Positions 62,513 to 64,000 of a DNA stretch of 64,000 nucleotides are shown in pieces; the first letter of the stretch is position 1; the number at the start of each line of letters is the position of its first letter. The stretch covers positions 1 through 64,000 of the forward strand of contig NW_025778005.1 of assembly GCF_021130785.1 (NCBI RefSeq). Direction: 5' to 3'. This stretch comes from Homalodisca vitripennis (Eukaryota > Arthropoda > Insecta > Hemiptera > Cicadellidae). The notes under the pieces were generated by a model, which ran no database searches, was not told the DNA's origin, and saw nothing but the letters and a program-made list of their open reading frames with translations. The position numbers were made by a program, and so were the translations under genes.

Positions 62513-63004
62513 TTGGTAAGATTTCACCCTCAAGCATCAGATCGTCGAACGTTTCAGGATGTGAAAGATTACGATGATGAGCCAGAAGTACAACCTCAAG
62601 AGCAATCGATGAAACAGTTGATGGATTTTAAAGTAGTAACACTTGGTTCTCTAGGAGCCCGATACCTTCCAAAATCCTACGACAAACAGTTTGGTATTTG
62701 GTACGATGAAAATCTAGAGCAGCCGATGATCGGTTCCGAACCGATTACATATGATTATGATGACATTATATTAGTCAGCTCTCAAAATAAATACAAAGGA
62801 ACTGAGGGTCTTTGGAGATTGTTGACGAAAAACAATATAGTAGAGAAGGATCTGTACACCGATGAAGACTGGAACTCTTACAAAGACATATTGGTGAGGA
62901 CAAACTCGCTTTTCCAAAGAAACAATCCCAAAAGTAGTCGTCCCAAACCAAGTCAAGGACTAAAGTGGAAACATATGATAAAACCTATTTGGGTGAGTTG
63001 GTGA
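62513..63004 (+). pseudogene. Polinton virion-protein region, middle part
   Basis: Open frame of 163 codons, preceded in frame by TAG (62510-62512) and lacking an ATG at its beginning; the first codon is TTG. Residues such as FGIWYDENLEQPMIGSEPIT, NKYKGTEGLWRLLTKNNIVE and WKHMIKPIWVSW belong to a conserved but unnamed domain I associate with the PLA2-bearing protein of insect Polintons. Its end overlaps the PLA2 frame (62965 on) by 40 bp, with a one-base frame change between ...KPIW and GELVNG. That suggests a split single gene rather than a true overlap. Confidence 0.55.
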
Positions 63005-63651
63005 ATGGAAAAGTGGCAACAATTGGTTCAGGGTTAAAGGTTTACAATGAAATTCCGGTTGAATATAGGTACATAAAGAACTTCAAAGACCTCATTGACA
63101 GGTTACACTACATTCAAGCTCAGGAAGAAGCTGGGAACAACAACTTTCATAATGAAAAACTGTCTGTGGTTGATTTCCTTCACGATGAAATGGAAGACCT
63201 AATTGCTACACCTAAAGGGTTGAAGTACCTAGTCAGATGTTTGTCTGTTTTGCCTAAACATGTTATAGAAGGTAAAGGGCTTTTGAACGACATCATTAAC
63301 AAGTTACCATTCGAGTTACATGCGCCCAAGAACTGGAATCTTGATACGTACAACTACTGTGGGCCCGGCACCCAGCTTGACAAGAGACTTGCTAGGGGAG
63401 ATAAGGGAATTAATCCCCTCGATGAAGCTTGTAAGAAGCATGATATATGGTATAGGGATCATAAAAACACAGAAGACAGGTGGGATGCGGACAAAATATT
63501 ACAAAAGAAAGCTTGGGAGAGGGTTACCTCAGATGATGCTGACTTGAATGAGCGTATGGTCGGCCTAGCAACAACAGAAGGAATGTGGTTGAAACGTAAA
63601 CTCGGTATGGGGTTAGGAACTTCAGGATGTATCTACCCATCAGATATATAA
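62965..63651 (+). CDS. PLA2-domain minor virion protein (parvovirus VP1-like)
   Basis: The 228-codon frame opens at a GTG that is not a likely start; the real N-terminus is probably in the preceding frames. Residues 131-176 form a phospholipase A2 core of the parvoviral VP1 type. The calcium-binding loop is YCGPGTQLDKRLARGDKGIN, the catalytic pair lies in CKKHDIWYRDH (H159, D160) and D176 is in RWDADK. All catalytic residues are present. In parvoviruses this domain helps particles leave the endosome. Upstream, residues 1-100 are an unnamed helical region, and the C-terminus ends GCIYPSDI. Its placement before the capsid gene supports a virion role. Confidence 0.8.
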   Translation: METYDKTYLGELVNGKVATIGSGLKVYNEIPVEYRYIKNFKDLIDRLHYIQAQEEAGNNNFHNEKLSVVDFLHDEMEDLIATPKGLKYLVRCLSVLPKHVIEGKGLLNDIINKLPFELHAPKNWNLDTYNYCGPGTQLDKRLARGDKGINPLDEACKKHDIWYRDHKNTEDRWDADKILQKKAWERVTSDDADLNERMVGLATTEGMWLKRKLGMGLGTSGCIYPSDI

Positions 63652-63673
63652 AGCAATGAAAGCAAATATTTTT

Positions 63674-63692
63674 TACCCTATATATAATAGAG
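63674..63692 (+). promoter_or_regulatory. TATA-like promoter element before the capsid gene
   Basis: CCCTATATATAATAGAGG at about 63676-63693 lies 20 bp after the PLA2 frame stop and about 40 bp before the next ATG. It suggests a separate transcript for the capsid gene. Confidence 0.4.
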
Positions 63693-63728
63693 GATATATT
63701 AGAACAGTGATCAGTGGTAAAACCAGTG

Positions 63729-64000
63729 ATGGAGAAACGGTATATTGAATTTTCGAGCGGTATAGCAAGAAGTGAGTATAGAACTGCAATGCCAGTTTCA
63801 GAGCTCAACTTCAATGCACCCAATAACAATACAACATTCAAACTGGATCATGGAGACGCATTTTATGATTCACGCGTAATGTACCACATTCAAGGAAAGT
63901 ATGTGCAAAAATCCGATGTGCAAGGATCTGATTATCAAACTAACTCTACCGTCAAACTGGTAGACAACTTCGCGGCCTTCTTGTTTTCAAGAATAGAGCT
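63729..64000 (+). CDS. Probable Polinton major capsid protein, N-terminal 90 codons
   Basis: ATG at 63729 opens MEKRYIEFSSGIARSEYRTA and stays open to the window edge. The part visible (LDHGDAFYDSRVMYHIQGKY and NSTVKLVDNFAAFLFSRIEL) resembles the beginning of the double-jelly-roll capsid protein of insect Polintons. It is strand-rich and has no signal peptide, and its position after the PLA2 protein fits. The assignment rests on pattern recognition and gene order, since less than a quarter of the expected protein is in view. Confidence 0.6.
   Translation, partial: MEKRYIEFSSGIARSEYRTAMPVSELNFNAPNNNTTFKLDHGDAFYDSRVMYHIQGKYVQKSDVQGSDYQTNSTVKLVDNFAAFLFSRIE

Larger units (their letters stand above)
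54400..64000 (+). mobile_element. Polinton/Maverick (adintovirus-like) element, left part
   Basis: A co-oriented gene set unique to Polintons and related endogenous DNA viruses is present: retroviral-type integrase, protein-primed PolB, A32-like ATPase, PLA2-bearing minor virion protein and the start of a probable capsid protein. GC-rich repeats precede the integrase, as expected for a terminal region. The cysteine protease of typical Polintons is not seen and may lie to the right. The left boundary is approximate and the right part is cut off by the window. PolB lesions indicate decay. Confidence 0.9.

Overview
The window reads as non-coding, repeat-laden nuclear DNA from an arthropod, most likely an insect. 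It is AT-rich, carries long CA/TA microsatellites, and every recognisable protein belongs to a eukaryotic transposable element or an integrated virus-like element. I could not recognise an exon of any host gene. The element families present (mariner, pogo/Tigger, hAT, piggyBac, jockey/CR1-like LINEs, Ty3/gypsy, Polinton) are typical of insects; the order or species cannot be fixed from sequence alone.

Layout. 1-8.7 kb: AT-rich DNA, a broken mariner (about 1.95-2.5 kb), copy A of an unnamed dispersed repeat (2.74-3.44 kb), a decayed minus-strand LINE ending in a GAAAT pentamer tail (3.84-7.17 kb) and a LINE ORF1 remnant (7.93-8.67 kb). 8.7-18.8 kb: mostly featureless, with a pogo/Tigger relic (10.86-11.49 kb) and a full-length but dead mariner (16.11-17.43 kb). 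18.77-29.34 kb: a complete Ty3/gypsy element with two LTRs of about 0.8 kb, TG...CA ends and a 4-bp target duplication AGAC. Its pol gene is split by a 2.8-kb hAT element with TIRs and a perfect 8-bp target duplication. Its 3' untranslated part carries three copies of a stem-loop. 32.7-37.2 kb: a minus-strand LINE fragment bounded on both sides by (GT)n, with an intact 593-codon piggyBac transposase element nested in its 3' UTR. 37.2-46.2 kb: AT-rich DNA with a tRNA-like gene, short repeat pairs and microsatellites. 46.2-48.66 kb: a complex repeat of about 178-bp units followed by a C-run block. 52.57-53.28 kb: copy B of the dispersed repeat.

54.4-64.0 kb (running off the right edge): the left part of a Polinton/Maverick (adintovirus-like) element, all on the plus strand. 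In order it has a GC-rich repeated leader, a retroviral-type integrase, a zinc-finger region leading into a protein-primed family-B DNA polymerase, an A32-like packaging ATPase, a 21-bp minisatellite, a minor-virion-protein region ending in a parvovirus-type phospholipase A2 domain, and the start of a probable major capsid protein. Integrase and polymerase would serve integration and replication; ATPase and the capsid genes would serve genome packaging. The polymerase has two frame changes and three in-frame stops, and the PLA2 gene is split over three frames, so this copy looks like a decaying endogenous virus-like element, although the integrase core, ATPase and capsid start are open.

The piggyBac is the only element that looks capable of making its whole protein. 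The nesting gives relative ages: gypsy before hAT, LINE before piggyBac. Several frame breaks fall in homopolymer runs, so some may be assembly indels rather than real mutations.
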